From contig NC_057847.1 of assembly GCF_910594005.1 (NCBI RefSeq), positions 25,333,001 to 25,397,000 of the forward strand: a stretch of 64,000 nt of DNA, in the 5' to 3' direction. The translations under genes and the position numbers were made by a program. The notes beneath the pieces were generated by a model. It saw nothing but the letters and a program-made list of their open reading frames with translations. It had not been told where the DNA came from and made no database searches. This document shows positions 24,377-36,086 of this stretch, piece by piece; position 1 is the stretch's first letter; each line of letters starts with the position of its first letter. This stretch comes from Cervus elaphus. Lineage: Eukaryota > Chordata > Mammalia > Artiodactyla > Cervidae.

Positions 24377-26064
24377 TGATAGGTATCGATCACCATACAA
24401 CTATCGTTACCCATGGCTGAATACTGGAGACTATAGACTAGAATATTTTACTCTTATTATGTAATTTTATATATAATTACATGTGTATATTAACTTGTTA
24501 CATGATTCCACACCAGGAAATACCTGCCATTTATTTTATCTTCCCAAAGCACCTGTTGTATAAAATTGTTACCAATACACCAGGGCTGCAATCTAGTATC
24601 CATTAAGAACTTGTAAATGAAAAAAATAAGACTGTCCTATGAAAGAAATTTAAGATCACCACCTAATGTATGTGAGCAGAACTATGCAGAATCATCATAA
24701 AGACACACTTGGAAAAAGGAGACTCAAAGAGCTAGAAGCTGCTTATGCCAATCTAAGTATTGACCTAAAATGAAAGTACCTCTCAATAAATGGGCACTGA
24801 GCATTCTAGTTCCGTGGCAGGGCCATCCTAATTATAGAAGATTCAAAGGATGTCTTAGCTCTGTGCATTCAGCATTCAGTTCATCTAACCCACTTCCCTT
24901 GTCTGATTCTATTCTCTGCTTCCTAATGATTTTTTTCTTTCCAGTGTAGGTATGCTACCCAAAAGAGAGCATGTTGGTCACCCACTTTATGATCATTATA
25001 TCTCATATAAACTACACAACCATCATTCTGCCTTTACCTGTCAGTTTCATGAGCTTGGCATTATGTCAGTCTTCTCTTGAGAAACAGACGTGACCTCCTT
25101 GCTGACAGACTAAGTTTCTGAGCCTGCAGAACTGAGTAGCATACAAAAGCCTGTAGTACATTAGGCAGAGCTACCTTGAAGGGATGCGCTCATAGCCAGC
25201 TGGCCTTTCCCAGTTAGGCACAGTCACATTTTTACATCCTTGTGTGCTGAATGAGTGTGAACCTTCCTTCTTCCTTTTGAATGTCTTTTTAAAATATGGA
25301 GAAGACCACGGAGTTCATTTAATAGACCTGGGAGTTAGAAAAAAGTTCAGGGACTTGGCTGGTATCAGTCAGAACCAGGCTTGGTAACCAGGCTATGTGC
25401 CACTCCACCCGCTTCTCTCAGCCTGGTGTGCAAAACGCTTCCTCAAATTGTCGCCTGGAGAAGTTTATCATATCTGTTGTTTCTTGCAAGAATAAGGAAT
25501 GAGAGGCTGTGCTTTTTTGTTTGCGTTGTGTTTTTAAATGTCTTATGTTTCTGTAATTGCTGCATGTACATCAGAGAACATGTTAAGAGTGTACAGAGTT
25601 TGGTAGTGTGAGTGTTAATACAGTGTAGTTTAAGTTTATTATACAGTGAAATGAATGCCTTGCTATGCCTTGTTGTTATCTGTTTAAAGAGAGATTACGT
25701 TAATGCTAGAGCCCTATGTAGTGAAGACTCAGTTAGAAATTACAATGAGACTCATGCCAGACACATAAAAATTTAGAGCCCTGGTCAGATTTAAGAGTTG
25801 CCTGTGCAACGTAAAAAGTTACTTATTCCAGTATAACTTCAGGAATTTATAGAGTTCTGTGTAGAAAACTCTAATGTTTGACTTAAAATGTATTTGAAAA
25901 TTTTGAAGAGGTGATGAATCTGGTAGATGCTATAAATTCAAATATAAGCAGTACTAAATTGGCTAGTGATCTGAGGGATACTAGAATATAAATGATCCAA
26001 AAACTTATTCTAATGATAGCCTTTCCAAATTGCATGTTAACTGTAGGTAATATGAGGGGTAGGA
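24377..26064 (+). other. Intron, unique
   Basis: 1.7 kb with no repeat or coding identity recognised. Confidence 0.6.
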
Positions 26065-26220
26065 GAGTTTAAAGGAAAGACAGAATCTGAAGTCACTTAG
26101 ACCTGAGTTCAGCTCCTATTCTCACCACATACTAGTTAGGTGACTTTAATCTGTATGAGCGTCTGTTTCTTTATCTATAAAATGAAACCCACCCTGTTGT
26201 TTTAACAACTAAGCTATACT
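26065..26220 (+). repeat. MIR SINE, sense, cut by BovB
   Basis: 'cttagacctgagttcagctc', 'tagttaggtgactttaatc', 'ctttatctataaaatga' in MIR order; the 3' end is replaced by the BovB that follows. Confidence 0.75.
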
Positions 26221-29200
26221 TTGTTGTTGTTCAGTCACTAAGTCATGTTTAACTGTTTGCAACCCTATGTACTGCAGCCTGGCTCCTATGCTCTCCACTA
26301 TCTTCCTGAGTTTGCTCAAGTTCATGTCCATTGAGTCAGACATCTAACCATGTTGCTATCTAACCATCTCATCCTCTGTCACCCTCTTCTCCTTTTGCCT
26401 TCAGTCTTTCCCACTGTCAGGGTCTTTTCCAACGTGTCAGCGCTTCACATCAGGTAGCCGACGTATTGGAGCTTTAGCGTCAGTCTTTCCAATGTATATT
26501 CAAGGTTGATTTCCTTTAGGATTGATTGGTATGATCTCCTTGCAGTCCATGGGACTCTCAAGAGTCTTCTCCAGCATCACAATTTGAAAGCATCAGTTCT
26601 TCAGCACTTAGCCTTCTTTATGAGCCGACTCTCACATCTGTACATGACTACTGGAAAAATCATAGCTTTGACTAGATGGACCTTTGTCAGCCAGGTGATG
26701 TCTCTGCTTTTTAATTCACTGTGTTTATCATAGTTTTCCTTCCAAGGAGCTAGCATCTTTTAATTTCATGGCTGCAGTTACTGTCCATGGTGATTGTGGA
26801 GCCCAAGAAAATAAAGCCTGTCACTGTTTCCATTTTTTCCCCTTCTGTTTGCCATGAAGTAATGAGGTTGGATGATGTGATTTTAGTTTTTTTGAATGTT
26901 GAGTTTCATGCCAACCTTTTCACTCTTCTTTCACCCTCATCAAGAGGCTCCTCAGTTTCTCTTCACTTTCTGCCATTAGAATGGTATCATCTGCATATCT
27001 GAGGTTGTTGATATTTCTCCTGGCAATCTTGACTCCAGCTTGTGATTCATCAAGCCAAGAATTTTGCATGATATATTCTGCATAGAAATTAGATAAGCAG
27101 GGTGACAATATACAGCCTTGATGTACTCCTTTCCCAATTTTGAACCAGTCCATTGTGTCCATGTCTGACTCTAACTGTTGCTTCTTGACCTCCATATGGG
27201 TTTCTCAAGAGACAGGTAAGGTGGTTTGGTATTTCTGTCTCTTTAAGAATTTTCCACAATTTGTTGTGATCCACACAGTCAAAGGCTTTAGTGTAGTCAG
27301 TGATGTAGAAATAGATGTTTTTTGGAACTCCCTTGAGTTCTCCATGATCCAATGAATGTTGGCAATTTAATCTCTGGTTCCCTGCCTTTTCTGAACCCAG
27401 CTTGTATATCTGGAAGTTCTCAGTTCATGGACTGCTGAAGCCTAGCTTGAAGGGCTGTGAGCATAGTCTTACAGGCTTGTGAAATGAGCACAGTTGTACC
27501 ATGGTTTGAACACCCTTTGGCATTGCCTTTCTTTGGGATCAGAATGAAAGTCTGATTGGAAAAGACTGATCTTTTCCAGTCTGGAAAAGTCTGATTGGAA
27601 AAGACTGATCTTTTCCAGTCCCGTGGCCATTGCTGAGTTTTCCAAATTTGCTGGCATATTGAGTGCAGCACTTTAACAGCATCATCTTTTAGGATTTGAA
27701 ATAGCTCAACTGGAATTCCATCACCTCCACTAGCTTTGTTCATAGTGATGCTTCCTAAGGTCCACTTTACTCTGTACTCTAGGATATGAGGCTCTAGGTG
27801 AATGACTACACCATTGTGGTTCTCCAGGTCATTAAGACCTTTCTTGTATAGTTCTTCTATGTATTCTTGCCACCTCTTTTAATTTCTTCTGCTTCTGTTT
27901 GGTCCTTACCATTTCTGTCCTTTATCATGCCCATCCTTGCACGAAATGTTCCTTTGATATCTCCAAGTTTCTTGAAGTGATCTAGAGTCTTTTCTATTTT
28001 TTTTCCCCTCTGTTTCTTTGCAGTATTCATTTAAGAAGGCCTTCTTATCTCTCCTTGCTATTCTCTGGAACTCTGCATTCAGTTAAGTATATCTTTTCCT
28101 TTTCTCCTTTGCCTGTTGCTTCTCTTCTTTCCACAGCTAATTGTTAGCCTCCTCAGACTACTGCTTTGCCTTCTTGCATTTCTTTGGGATGGTTTTGGTC
28201 ACGCCTTCTGTATAGTGTTACAAACCTCCATCCATAGTTCTTCTGATACTGTCTACCACATCTAATCACTTGAATCTATTTGTCAGCTCCACTCTATAAT
28301 CATAAGGGATTTGATTTAGGTCATACCTGAATGGCCTAGTGGTTTTCCCTGCTTTCTTCAATTTGAGCTTGAATTTTGCAATAAAAAGCTCATAATCTGA
28401 GCCACAGTCAACTCTAAGTCTTGATTTTACTGACTGTATGGAGCTTTTCCATCTGCAAAGACTATAATCAATCTGATTTCATTATTGATCATCTAGTGAT
28501 GTTCATTTGGAGAATCATCTCTTTGTTTGTGGGAAAAGGGAGTTTGCTATAACCAGCATGTTTTCTTGATAAATCTGTTAGCCTTTGCTCTGCTTCATTT
28601 TGTACTCCTCTCCAAATTTGCTTTTTATTCCAGGTGTCTCTTGACTTCCTACTTTTGCATTCCAATCCCCTATTATGAAAAGGACATCTTTTGGGTGTTA
28701 GTTCTAGATGGTGGTGGTGGTGTTGTTCTGTCACTAAGTCATGTCCAACTCTTTGTGACCCCATGGACTGCACCACACCAGGCTCCCTGTCTTTCACTCT
28801 CCCAGAGTTTACTCAAACTCATGTCCACTGAATCAGCGATGCCATCCAGCCATCTCATCCTCTGTCGCCCCCTTCTCCTCCTGCCCTCAATCTTTCCTAG
28901 CATCAGGGTCTTTTCTAATAAGTCAGTTCTTCGCATCAGGTGGCCAGAATTTTGGAGTTTCAGCATCAGTCCTTGTAATGAGTCTTGTGGGTTGAATTCC
29001 TTTAGGATTGACTGGTTTGAGTGTTGTAGGTCTTTATAAAACTGGTTAACCTTACCTTCTTTGGCATTAGTGGTTGCAGAATAGACTTGGATTACTCTGA
29101 TGTTGAATGACTTGCCTTGGAAAGGAACTGAGATCATTCCGTCACATGTGACACTGCACCCAAGTACTGCATTTCAGACTCTTGTTGACTATGAAGGCTA

Positions 29201-29695
29201 CTGTATTTCTTCTAAGGGATTCTTGCCCATAGTAGTAGATATAATGGTCATCTGAATTAAATTCTCCCATTCCTGTACATTTTAGTTCACTGATTGCTAA
29301 GATGTTGATGTTCATTTTTGCCATCTCCTGCTTGACCATGTCGAATTTATCTTGATTCATGAACCTAACAGGACTTGAGCATCGTTTCCACTTTGACCCA
29401 GCCACTTCATTCTTCCTGTAGCTATTTCTCTGCTCTTACCCAGTATCATATTGAACACCTTCTGACCTGGAGTCATATCTTTCAGCGTCATATCTTTTTT
29501 TGCCTTTTCATACTGTTCATAGGTTTCTCATGGCAAGAGTACTGAAGTGGCTTGCCGTTTCCTTCTCTGGTGGCCCATGTTTTGTCAGAACTCTTCACTG
29601 TGACCCATCTGTCTTGGGTGGCGCTGCATGGCATGGCTTGTGGCTTCATTGAGTTATGCAAGCCGCTTCACCACAAGGCTGTGATCCATGAAGGG
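26221..29695 (-). mobile_element. BovB LINE, nearly full length, antisense, decayed
   Basis: About 3.5 kb of BovB in antisense, from the 3' terminus ('ttgttcagtcactaagtca') through the RT (complement of the LRYADD region at about 26985) to the endonuclease domain (the minus-strand frame at 29142-29405 has ISELKCTGMGEF) and a 5' part ending near 29695. Frames are broken throughout by stops and frameshifts. A 39-base tandem duplication lies at 27547-27620 and a second BovB 3' piece is inserted at about 28722-29022. Confidence 0.9.
28722..29022 (-). repeat. BovB 3' piece nested in BovB
   Basis: A second copy of the BovB 3' terminus ('gtcactaagtcatgtccaac' to 'gattgactggtttga') interrupts the endonuclease-coding part of the larger BovB, in the same orientation. 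The host sequence resumes at 'ttgtaggtctttataaaac'. Confidence 0.85.
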
Positions 29696-30440
29696 GAACT
29701 AAACTACGTCATACCTGTAAAGCATTTACTAGTACAGTGCTGTGTAGTTGTCAGTTAATAAATGTAAGCTGACGTATAATTGTTAAGTACCTTGAATATA
29801 TTCCACTCGTGGCTCTAATGGAGAGAAACTAGGTTACAAATGATAATTTAGGGGACACACGTATGAATAATCAGTATATCTAAAGTGAGCTGAATTTGCT
29901 TGGATCTACAAATTTTGATTGTGGAAGACTGTTGTTTATAACTCAGTTTCAACATTTTGTAGAAATTGCAGAATTTGCTAAACCTGAATTAGTGTTTCAG
30001 ATCACCCAGTAGTAAGTAAATCCAGCTACTCTACACGTCCATGAGCCTTAGGGCCATGCCAGCTAGAACAATCCTTTATGGTACTTATTGGATGGAATGT
30101 TGATTTAGCTTAGTTAACTGGAACATTGAGCTCATGAGTCTATGATGTCATCGTGATGTTGCAAAGGAGGTTAACTGTTTGCATGAGGTCTTTCTAGTTT
30201 TCTAGAAAACATTCTTACTGTTAGTGTATCCTGACATTTGGTAATTGGAGATTTATTCTTTTGGCTTAAGTCTTGGTCCCATACTAAGATCAAATATTCA
30301 TTGGAAAGGAAGTATAATCAGCTATCTGCACCTTAGTGTAAGCAGGATTTGAGGCAGGAAGGAGGAGAGGACAGGGGTTACTCAGTTTGAGCCCAGGGGT
30401 TCAGATTACCAGGACATGGTAAGTTTAAAAACTGCAGAAC
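29696..30440 (+). other. Intron, unique
   Basis: Nothing recognised. Confidence 0.55.
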
Positions 30441-30451
30441 AGTGATGCCTA

Positions 30452-30650
30452 TGAAAAGACCCTGATGCTGGACAAGATTGAAGGCAGAAGGTAAAGGGGG
30501 CGACAGAAGATGAGATGGTTGGATGGCATCGCCAACTCGATAGACATGAGTTTGAGCAAACTCTGTGAGTTGGTGATGGACAGGAAAGCCTGGCATGCTG
30601 CAGTCCATGGGGTTGCAGAGAGTTGGACACAACTGAGTGACTGAACTGAA
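30452..30650 (+). repeat. BovB 3' end fragment, sense
   Basis: 'aaaagaccctgatgctgga' to 'gagtgactgaactgaactga'. Flanked by near-identical 'tgatgcctatg' and 'tgatgcttatg', a likely target-site duplication. Confidence 0.9.
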
Positions 30651-30799
30651 CTGATGCTTATGATGTGTCCCTAAACCATGTGGCTACAGTTTGACCTGAA
30701 ACTCACGTTGCTTAGGACAGTGGCCTTGAGCCTTTAATGTATATCACTGTCACAGGTTATACTAACTCTGAACTTGGACAGATGGGGTCTTAGAAGGAA

Positions 30800-31075
30800 A
30801 AGAGGTGAAACTTCTATTTATTAATTACTTTCTGTGCTAGGAATAATGAGAAATGCTTATTATCTCATTTAATTCTTTAATTATCTCATTTAATTATCAT
30901 TTAATTATCTCATTTAATTCTTAATCATTCTATAATGTAAGTACTTTTAATCCGCTTTACACATAAGCAAAGAAAAACAAATAAATCAATAGGTTGAGCA
31001 AAGACTCACCACAGCCAGTAGATGAAGGGAGTTAAGGTCAGCACTTCTTTCTGACCCAAGAGCCCATGTTCCTGT
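30800..31075 (-). repeat. MIR SINE, antisense, with internal expansion
   Basis: Reverse-complement MIR ('tatttattaattactttctg' ... 'taagtacttttaatccgct'). The unit 'tatctcatttaatt' occurs three times, at 30861, 30882 and 30906. Confidence 0.7.
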
Positions 31076-31778
31076 TTTGCTACACTTGGTGAAAATGAGA
31101 GGCTAGCTCAGCACAAATCCAGTATTGTTACTAGACAACAGCATAGTGGGGTCAGTGGGAAAAAATTCTTTATTTGAAAAACAGCAAATGCATTCCTTTC
31201 TAAGGTCACCTATTTCCCCCTTTCAACATTACCAGCCCCCATTTTCCCAGTCTTCTTCTCTGAACGCAGATGGTGTATGGACAAAGGTAAACACAGAGAA
31301 GTTGTGGAATCTGCTGCTTTCCCATCTCTTTTTCCAGCCTAGTCACCCTCATCCAAGCAGAATACAGAAATGATGTCTGTGTTAAGGGTGGACAGAGTCA
31401 GGTCCAAGACAGGCCAAAGATTCCCAGTCAAAATACAAAGCAAAATACTGCTGGTGTTTCCAGCAAGAATGATCCATGAGCATTTCTTTGCCTATAAAAT
31501 GTCCATTATGCAACATGTCTCAGGCTCTATAACCAAGAACTAGGACAAAGATATGAAGCGTCACACATTGTTCCTGACTTCTTAACAAATGCAGAGAACC
31601 TTCTTTACTTTTAGCCCCGTCCCATCCCTGCTCCCTCAGCTCACACATTATATGCCTTTTGAAAGATAGGATTAGAACTAGAATTGGGGGAATTTGATGG
31701 AGACCATAATATAAAGAGAAGAGCAGGAGTTTCTAGGCATGCTTGTATGGATGAACCAAAGGCAGATTAATCTAACTC
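31076..31778 (+). other. Intron, unique
   Basis: Nothing recognised. Confidence 0.55.
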
Positions 31779-31789
31779 CTTATACAGAA

Positions 31790-31983
31790 TGGGTTCCCTG
31801 TGGCTCAGCTGGTAAAGAATCCGCCTGCAATGCAGGAGACCTGGGTTCGATTCCTGGGTTGGGAAGATCCCCTGGAAAAGGGCAAGGCTACCTACTTCAG
31901 TATTCTGACCAGGAGAATTCCATGGGCTGTACAGTCCATGGGGTCACAAAGAGTCAGACACAACTGAGCGACTTTCACTTTCA
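31790..31983 (+). repeat. Bov-tA SINE, sense, complete with TSD
   Basis: Starts at the tRNA-Glu-like end ('gggttccctgtggctcagct', box B 'gggttcgattcctgg') and ends 'gcgactttcactttca'. Flanked by perfect 11-base repeats 'cttatacagaa' at 31779-31789 and 31984-31994. Confidence 0.95.
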
Positions 31984-32070
31984 CTTATACAGAAACCTGT
32001 CTTACATTACACGGTGTACATACTCTGCAGCTAGTATTTGACACGGCTGCCCTGTATCATTTATTGAGTG

Positions 32071-32490
32071 CTTGTGTGGATGTGAGAGTTGGACTATAAA
32101 AGAAAGCTGAGTGCCAAAGAATTGATGCTTTTGAACTGTGGTGTTGGAGAAGACTCTTGAGAGTTCCTTGGACTGCAAGGAGATCCAACCAGTCCATCCT
32201 AAAGGAGATCATTCCTGGGTGTTCATTGGAAGGACTGATGCTGAAGCTCAAACTCCAATACTTTGGCCACCTGATGCGAAGAGCTGACTCATTTGAAAAG
32301 ACCCTGATGCTGGGAAGGATTGAGGGCAGGAGGAGAAGGGGACGACAGAGGATGAGATGGTTGGATGGCATCACCGACTCTGGACTTGAGTTTGGGTAGA
32401 CTCTGGGAGCTGGTGATGGACAGGGAAGCCTGGCGTGCTGCAGTTCATGGGGTTACAAAGAGTTGGACACGACTGAGCAACTGAACTGAA
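32071..32490 (+). repeat. BovB 3' end fragment, sense
   Basis: Starts 'tggatgtgagagttggacta', ends 'gagcaactgaactgaac'. 5' truncated. Confidence 0.92.
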
Positions 32491-32524
32491 CAGGACTATC
32501 TGTAGTCTTTTCCTCTTTATGTAT

Positions 32525-32790
32525 CATCCCCAAACTGTCCAGTACCCTATAAGATAGGTATTATTATCCATGAACATGAAAGTGAAAGTGTTTGTCACTC
32601 AGTTATGTCCAGCTCTTTGAAATTCCATGGACTGTAGCCCACCAGGCTCTTCTGTCCATGGAATTCTCCAGGCAAGAATACTGGAGTGAGTAGCCATTAC
32701 CTTCTCCAGGATTGTTATCCATAGTATGTGATAACCAAGGCAACAAATAAATCTCCCCAGGTCAGGATTCAAACTTCAGTGTCTCTGATT
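32525..32790 (-). repeat. MIR SINE, antisense, split by a SINE
   Basis: MIR halves 'ctataagataggtattatta' (left) and 'ataaccaaggcaacaaataa' (right) are separated by a Bov-type SINE; 'ttatccat' occurs on both sides. Confidence 0.7.
32578..32711 (-). repeat. Bov-A2-type SINE part, antisense
   Basis: 'gtttgtcactcagttatgtc', 'ggattctcc'-type motif as 'gaattctccaggcaagaat', 'ctggagtgagtagccatt'. Confidence 0.88.
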
Positions 32791-33319
32791 TTAAATCACA
32801 TTTTTTATTATAATACACTGCCCCCCAGTAAAAATAGCTGCCTTCATTTGATTTTTATTCATTGAATCTTTATTTGTGCAAGCTACTGTGCTAGATTCAG
32901 GATTTATACTGAGATGTGTAAGATCTAGTTCTATATAAACAGCTACATAGGCAACTGTGATACGAGATAGAAGGTGATACGTCTCGTAATTAATGAACAA
33001 GTGAAGGACTCTGAGGTTCACAGGTGGGTGGCGTCATATCTAACTGCTTCAAATGGTCAAAGGCATCCCGAAGGAGGGGGTATCTGAATGGAGCCTGAGG
33101 GCTGCATTTCCTACTGCATGTATTGTGGGCTACACTTGAGATCTAGATCTTAGTGATTATTACTTCTTCTTACCATTTGGTGTTCCTCATTCTTTGCTAT
33201 GTCTTACAATCTATTGCTACTCTTCAGAACTGAAAGGAGAAAATAACTCGAGAAACACCTTGAATAGAGTCAGAGAGAAAAAGCAACGACTCTCAGATTC
33301 AATGGTTTCCTTTCGTTTT

Positions 33320-33570
33320 CTCATTTGAGTGGATATAGCACAGTGTTTAAAAGCCTAACTCCTATCCACCACTTAACCTAATAGCTGTACAGTTTGGGGA
33401 AGTTAACTTCTGTAGGCCTCAGTTCTTCCCGCTATAAAACAAGGGTAATAATATATGCCTCATAGATAGTTTTTCTGTGGAATTAATGGGATTCTATATA
33501 TATGTAAAGTGTTTAGCTGGGTGCTTAGAGCCTAAGTACCTAATAATGAATGATAGTCATAATTAATAGA
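33320..33570 (+). repeat. MIR SINE, sense
   Basis: 'atagcacagtgtttaaaagc', 'gggaagttaacttctgtagg', 'taaaacaagggtaataat', 'aaagtgtttagctgggtgc': well-kept MIR order. Confidence 0.82.
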
Positions 33571-35469
33571 TGCTCTATCCATCTAAGCAGATAGATATGG
33601 CCAGAAAAATATAAGGAAAAGTGGTAGATATTTGTCTGGAATGTCAGAACGTTGATACTGGTTCTGAATTCAAGAGTTAGAAATTCTGACTTGAGAGCTC
33701 CTCAAAATTAATGCAGAAATGCAGCTGCAATTATGGAAGGTGTAATAGTGATAAGACTTCCAGCCAGTTGAGAGGAGCTAAGAAGTTTTTCATCTGGAAC
33801 CATTGTTTTTTGTCTTCTTAGTGCCCTAGATAGTTGCCCAAGTTTTAATTATTCCAGTATTTCTTGCTTAGGTAGAACAGTTACTCAGGAAAGACAGTGG
33901 CTGTGGAGTCTTAGTAGACCTTACCTCTCAGTGACAAAAATATTCATTTTTACTCAGCCATGAATTTTCTGGAGAACTCTACTATGAATATTTTTATGCT
34001 TTGGTTGAATTTTAGTTACTACAGCTGAAGGACTGGAATGATCTATAACAAAGTATTTCTTGATCAGAAATAGGAAAAAGTTTCTTGGATTACATGGGTA
34101 ACTGTTTTCTTTAACTTAGTAATTTAAACATTCATTGTTAAATAATGTGGAGGAAAAAATTACTGTCAAATTTGCCTTTACAGTCTGTGTTTTTCAGACC
34201 CACTGAGAAAAACATAAACTTGACTATAGGTTGTGTGTAACTAAACAGTTGGCTGGCCTTTCTATTTTTAGTCATCACATGACAAACTAGGTCTAAGCTA
34301 AAGAGCAATGTAGGTTAGGCAAGGAAGTTCTTTCCATTGTATTTCTACTTGGAAAAAAATTTTTATCTCATATTAATCATGTAAGGGTATAAATTTTTAG
34401 AAATGAAACATCTATAGATGTAAATGTTAATGTTTGCCTTTTTATTTACTTAGAAGTATCTTTTTAAAAAGAAATCATTTTAAAAGATGATGGAACTATA
34501 GACTCAAATTAAAAAATATTGGGGTATGTTTACAAATCAGTCGTTCAGAATTATCAATATCTGCCATGGTTTAAGGACCACTTCATGCCCTGATTAAATT
34601 AGAATCTGCAGGGGCCCCATACCCCTTACAGACTATGAAATCTGAAAAAAATTTTTTGCACTTATCTAAGCAGATGGACTGAATTCATTTGAATACAGCA
34701 TTTTTGATTCTTTAAATACAATGTAACTTTAGAATCAGAATGGGTTAAACTTAATTACTATAGCATGAGGAAACAGATGGGAGGTGTTGAGGGAACCAGT
34801 ATGAGAAAACCTAAGTTTACAGACCCTTAGTTTTAAAAAAATGTACTGTGTAGGTATTGCTCTTAAATGGAGCTGGGTTTGAGTCTCTTGCCCAGCACTT
34901 GCCTTTGTATATCAGCAAACAGACACCTCAGGGTCCAGCACTACATCTGGGACCTGTGTACATGAGGGACTGTTCCCAACCAGCTTGCACCGTGACCTGG
35001 CCTGAAGCTCTTTGAATGAAGAATGTTGAGATTAACATTTAAAATAATGGTTGGACCTATTTAAAATTAGAGATGCACAAAAAAACTACTTATGGTAGAG
35101 AGATTGAACTGACCATTCCAGGCTGTTGGCGCAGACAAGGGTGTGCTCCTTGCTCTTCGGGAAAATAATATGATACCTAGTTAAATTCCTTTTGTATTTC
35201 ATCAAAATACTTTTCAGCTTTTGCTCATGTTTAATAAAATGGGGTTTTAGTTAACTAACTGTAGTCCATATGCACAAAGGCAAATTATAGATCAGCTTTT
35301 CATAATTTACCTGGCAGGTGGTACCTTCTTTTTAAAACCTAGTGCTGTGTGTGTTAATTTTCCTTTGCTTTTAATAGGTTAAAAAAAAATCCATTTTGTA
35401 ATGATGCATGACTCATTCAGTGCTCATTGTCTTCACACTGATTTTTTTTTTTTTTTTTTTGCCTTGAGC
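33571..35469 (+). other. Intron, unique
   Basis: 1.9 kb without recognisable interspersed repeats; ends with a T-run (about 35442-35460). Confidence 0.65.
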
Positions 35470-36086
35470 CAGCAAGAAAATCTTACATGAGAGGAGGGAG
35501 ATAGAGTTGAGGAATACAGTACTTAAATACTGTTGCTCGGTTCTCATTGGTTCTCTCCTTTCTTACGGTGACCAGTCTAATCCAGCCTGCCTTGTCAAAT
35601 CCCTGCCCTCCCCCACCCTCTGCCAGGGGCTTCCCAGGGTGTCAGTTGCTGGAACCTGACCGCAGGCAGTATGTAGGCACCTCTCCTTCAGAATGGACAT
35701 TAATGTACTGACTAGAAAAGAAAGCTTTTAGAAATGCATCATTTGTCAAAATTGCATGGCTCTTTAAAAAGGATAGAGAAATGCTGAATGTTTTGTGTGT
35801 TGGCATCGACTCTTTATTTCTGTTCAGACTTTTAAGTTTTCAGAAGCTTAAATATAGAGCCCTTTAAAAAAAAAAAAAAAAGGAAGAAAGAAGAATTTTT
35901 CTGGTTAGTGGACCTCTTTTAAGAAGTGCTTCATCACCCTCCTCCACCTCCCCGTGCAGCTTCTCTGCAGCTCTCTGTAGGGTAGGGCTCTGTGCTGGCT
36001 GGAAGAATGCTCATTTGTTAGCTGAATAGAGTTCATCGACAGACATAGATCAATATAGGTTTGCTTTATTTCCTGTGAATTCCAAA
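35470..36086 (+). promoter_or_regulatory. CHN1: Putative alpha1-chimaerin promoter and 5' UTR
   Basis: Repeat-free sequence directly upstream of the alpha1 start codon. It is known that alpha1 arises from a promoter inside the gene; this is where it must lie, but the start site cannot be read from sequence. Candidate elements are an inverted CCAAT box (attgg, 35546-35550) and a TATA-like 'ttaaatata' at 35848-35856, about 230 bases before the ATG. An A-run lies at about 35866-35881. No CpG island is seen. Confidence 0.5.

Noticed and set aside
30840..30920. Regular AT-rich repeats as CRISPR-like array
   Set aside because: Three unevenly spaced 14-base units inside a MIR in a mammalian intron; simple slippage.
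31790..31865. tRNA-Glu-like sequence as a tRNA gene
   Set aside because: It is the head of a Bov-tA SINE with TSD; the cloverleaf is degraded and SINE body follows.
36075..36086. Upstream GTG as start of alpha1
   Set aside because: It only adds four residues before the ATG at 36087, which matches the known alpha1 N-terminus.
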